Shown in pieces: positions 5,500 to 7,250 of a stretch of 7,250 nt of DNA. The notes beneath the pieces were generated by a model. That model saw only the letters and a list, made by a program, of their open reading frames with translations. It was not told the DNA's origin and ran no database searches. Numbering within the stretch: position 1 is the stretch's first letter; each line of letters opens with the position of its first letter. Origin of the DNA: Miltoncostaeales bacterium (lineage in GTDB: Bacteria > Actinomycetota > Thermoleophilia > Miltoncostaeales > Miltoncostaeaceae). Where the stretch lies: positions 1-7,250 of the forward strand of contig JAUROO010000053.1 in assembly GCA_030829765.1 (NCBI GenBank), written 5' to 3'. Position numbers and translations under genes: made by a program.

Positions 5500-6755
5500 T
5501 GCCGGTCGAGAGCCCCATGCTCCATGCCGTTGCGGTTGGATCGGTGGACGACGGCAAGAGCACGCTGATCGGCCGCCTGCTGTACGAGACCGGCCACCTG
5601 AACGCCGATGAGATCGCGCACGTGGAGGAGGCCAGCCGCAAGCGCGGCCGCAAGTTCCTCGACCTCGCCCTGCTCACCGACGGCCTGCGCGCCGAGCGCG
5701 AGCAGGGCATCACCATCGACGTCGCCTACCGCTCGTTCGATGCCAACGGGCGCCGCATCCTGCTGGGCGACGCCCCGGGGCATGAGCAGTACACCCGCAA
5801 CATGGTCACCGCCGCCGCGGGCGCCGACGTGGCCATCCTCCTGGTGGATGCGGGCAACGGCCTCACCTCGCAGACCCGCCGGCACCTGGCCATCTGCGCC
5901 ATGCTGGGCGTGGAGGACGTGATCGCCTGCGTCAACAAGATCGACCTGGTCAGCTACGACGAGGGCCGGTTCATCGAGTTGGCCGACGAGCTCATCGCTG
6001 CCTCGCAGGCGGTTGACGGCCCCCGCATCACCGCCATCCCGCTCTCGGCGCTGGAGGGCATCAACATCACGCAGCGTTCGGAGAAGCTGGGCTGGTATTC
6101 GGGGCCCACGGTGCTCGAGGTGCTGCACGACCTGGACCGCCCCATCGCGGATGAGGCCTTCCGCATGCCGGTGCAGTGGGTGACCCGCTACGACGAGGGC
6201 GGTGCCGACGTGCGCGCGCTTGCCGGGCGCATCGCCAGCGGCACCGTGCGGGTGGGGGATGAGGTGGTGGCCCTGCCGGGTGGCAGCACGTCCACCGTCA
6301 CCGCTATCGACGTGCTGGGCGACGCACGCGATGCGGCCAGCGCGCCGCTCAGCGTGGCGCTGCAGTTGGCCACCGACATCGATGTCTCGCGCGGCGACGT
6401 CATCGCCCCGGTGGACGATCCGCCGCAGGTGGCCACGCGCGTGCGGGCCACCATTGCCTGGCTGGATGAGGCCCCGCTCAGTGCACCCGCCCGGCTGGAG
6501 GTTCGCCAGAGCGCCCGCCTGGTGCCCGCCATCGTGGAGGAACTGCACGAGCGCCTGGACCTGGATGCCATGCGGAACGAGCAGGCGGATGCCCTGGAGG
6601 CCAACGACCTCGGCATCGCCACCCTCCTGCTGGCGCAGCCGCTGGTGGTGCAGCCCTACGCGGTGAACCGGGAGATGGGGTCCATGGTGCTGGTGGACCC
6701 GGGCAGCAACCGCACGGTCGGCGCCGTGATGGTTACCGAGGTGCTGGCCGGCTGA
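5499..6755 (+). CDS. cysN: Sulfate adenylyltransferase subunit 1 (GTPase), without fused APS kinase
   Basis: CysN is an EF-Tu-like GTPase that couples GTP hydrolysis to APS synthesis by CysD. GTPase motifs are all present: G1 GSVDDGKST (14-22), G2 Thr72 in GITID, G3 DAPGHE (91-96), G4 NKID (146-149) and G5 SAL (183-185). Beta-barrel domains follow, with the CysN-type end NREMGSMVLVDPGSNRTVGAVMV (390-412, broken by the family as NRxxGSxxLxD). At 418 residues it ends after the barrels, somewhat shorter than E. coli CysN, and has no C-terminal CysC kinase, in contrast to the CysNC fusions of mycobacteria. That suits a pathway that uses APS, not PAPS. The GTG start overlaps the cysD stop by one base (TAGTG), with only a weak G-rich stretch upstream (5483-5490), so reinitiation by ribosomes finishing cysD is likely. 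Confidence 0.95.
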   Translation: MPVESPMLHAVAVGSVDDGKSTLIGRLLYETGHLNADEIAHVEEASRKRGRKFLDLALLTDGLRAEREQGITIDVAYRSFDANGRRILLGDAPGHEQYTRNMVTAAAGADVAILLVDAGNGLTSQTRRHLAICAMLGVEDVIACVNKIDLVSYDEGRFIELADELIAASQAVDGPRITAIPLSALEGINITQRSEKLGWYSGPTVLEVLHDLDRPIADEAFRMPVQWVTRYDEGGADVRALAGRIASGTVRVGDEVVALPGGSTSTVTAIDVLGDARDAASAPLSVALQLATDIDVSRGDVIAPVDDPPQVATRVRATIAWLDEAPLSAPARLEVRQSARLVPAIVEELHERLDLDAMRNEQADALEANDLGIATLLLAQPLVVQPYAVNREMGSMVLVDPGSNRTVGAVMVTEVLAG

Positions 6756-6765
6756 TCCGGTCTTC

Positions 6766-6783
6766 CCGCGTTGCCCTACGCGG
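6766..6783. terminator. Small hairpin between convergent cysN and DUF368 ends, weak terminator candidate
   Basis: The arms ccgcgt (6766-6771) and acgcgg (6778-6783) pair over a 6-base loop that includes the DUF368 stop codon. The stem is short and has no T-run, so whether it ends either transcript is doubtful. The 20-bp gap 6756-6775 holds nothing else. Confidence 0.25.
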
Positions 6784-7250
6784 AGGTGCGGGTGGCACTG
6801 CGGCGTTCCACCACGAGGGTGATGCCCACCACCACGGCTGCGGCAACCAGCCCCAGCAGCACGGGCGCGTACCAGGTCCCCGTGGGGGCGCCGATCTCGG
6901 TGCTGTCCACGCCGCCGGGCCACGGCCAGAGCACGCGGAACGAACCGATGAGCAGGCCCACCATGGCCGCCACCACGATGTCGTGGTAGTTGCTCAGCGC
7001 CCAGTCGAGTACCTGCGAGAACAGAACGATCCCCACCACGCAGCCCAGGGCGAACACGCCGAGCACGGGGAAGTCACGGCCGTCCACCGCGTTGATGACG
7101 AAGTCGTACATCCCCAGCATGAGCAACAGGAACGATCCGGAGATGCCCGGCAGGATCATCGCGCAGATCGCGATCGAGCCGACCAGGAGGAAGATCCAGG
7201 GCGATTTCGTGACGATCTCGGCGGTGGCGTCGCCGGCCTCGGTCTCCGAC
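6776..7250 (-). CDS. DUF368 / PopT-like membrane protein, C-terminal 157 residues (5' end outside window)
   Basis: The frame stays open to the window edge, so the ATG at 7159 is internal and the N-terminal half is missing (family length is about 300). The fragment begins with a charged loop and then shows four hydrophobic segments: fragment residues about 17-52, 62-84, about 89-108 and about 122-144. The motif AMILPGISGSFLLLMLGMY (30-48) is the hallmark of the second half of DUF368. Family members were recently shown to help return undecaprenyl phosphate, the lipid carrier of cell-wall synthesis, across the inner membrane (PopT); that role is inferred here from family membership. The short basic tail RRSATRTSA is unremarkable. 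It is convergent with cysN with a 20-bp gap and has no functional link to sulfur assimilation that I can see. Confidence 0.9.
   Translation of the reverse strand, partial: SETEAGDATAEIVTKSPWIFLLVGSIAICAMILPGISGSFLLLMLGMYDFVINAVDGRDFPVLGVFALGCVVGIVLFSQVLDWALSNYHDIVVAAMVGLLIGSFRVLWPWPGGVDSTEIGAPTGTWYAPVLLGLVAAAVVVGITLVVERRSATRTSA

Noticed and set aside
7157..7159. Start of the DUF368 gene at this ATG.
   Set aside because: The frame continues upstream into a typical DUF368 membrane segment and is open to the window edge, so the ATG is internal (within AMILPGISGS).
1..7250. A new defence, mobile or other undescribed multi-gene system.
   Set aside because: No transposase, integrase, CRISPR-like repeats, toxin-antitoxin pair or RNA gene was seen; the genes are metabolic or of known uncharacterised families.

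Overview
The window is gene-dense, very GC-rich bacterial DNA. It looks like an actinobacterium, possibly a deep-branching class such as Thermoleophilia or Acidimicrobiia. The reasons are the high GC, the long 'ICL2' form of isocitrate lyase with a C-terminal regulatory domain, an Fe-S APS reductase rather than a PAPS reductase, a DUF2252 gene, and several start codons without a Shine-Dalgarno site that sit just after TANNNT -10 boxes. The class assignment is inference; no rRNA or marker gene is present.

Layout, left to right. (1) Positions 1-452, minus strand: the N-terminal 150 residues of a DUF2252 protein whose C-terminus lies outside the window. (2) Positions 453-528: a strong GC hairpin with a T-run that terminates the isocitrate lyase gene, overlapping a likely leaderless promoter for DUF2252. 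(3) Positions 524-2788, minus: complete isocitrate lyase of 754 aa. (4) Positions 2789-2921: a divergent promoter region. (5) Positions 2922-3776, plus: a 284-aa protein of DUF5718 type with features of the fumarylacetoacetate hydrolase (FAH) superfamily. (6) Positions 3777-3901: two hairpins, then a tandem direct repeat and a -10 box in front of the sulfur operon. (7) Positions 3902-6755, plus: cysH-cysD-cysN, translationally coupled by overlapping stop and start codons. (8) Positions 6776-7250, minus: the C-terminal half of a DUF368 (PopT-like) membrane protein, convergent with cysN and only 20 bp away.

How the genes work together. CysD and CysN (ATP sulfurylase) activate sulfate to adenosine 5'-phosphosulfate (APS), and CysH reduces APS to sulfite. 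No APS kinase is present or fused to CysN, which fits an enzyme that uses APS directly. Isocitrate lyase is the first enzyme of the glyoxylate shunt; malate synthase is not in the window. DUF2252, the DUF5718-like protein and DUF368 have no evident pathway link to these.

Most of the window is ordinary metabolism, and I see no mobile element, CRISPR array, RNA gene or defence system. The points most worth a second look are the tandem repeat ahead of cysH, the terminator/promoter overlap at 453-528, the run of apparently leaderless genes, and the metal-ligand pattern in the DUF5718-like protein.
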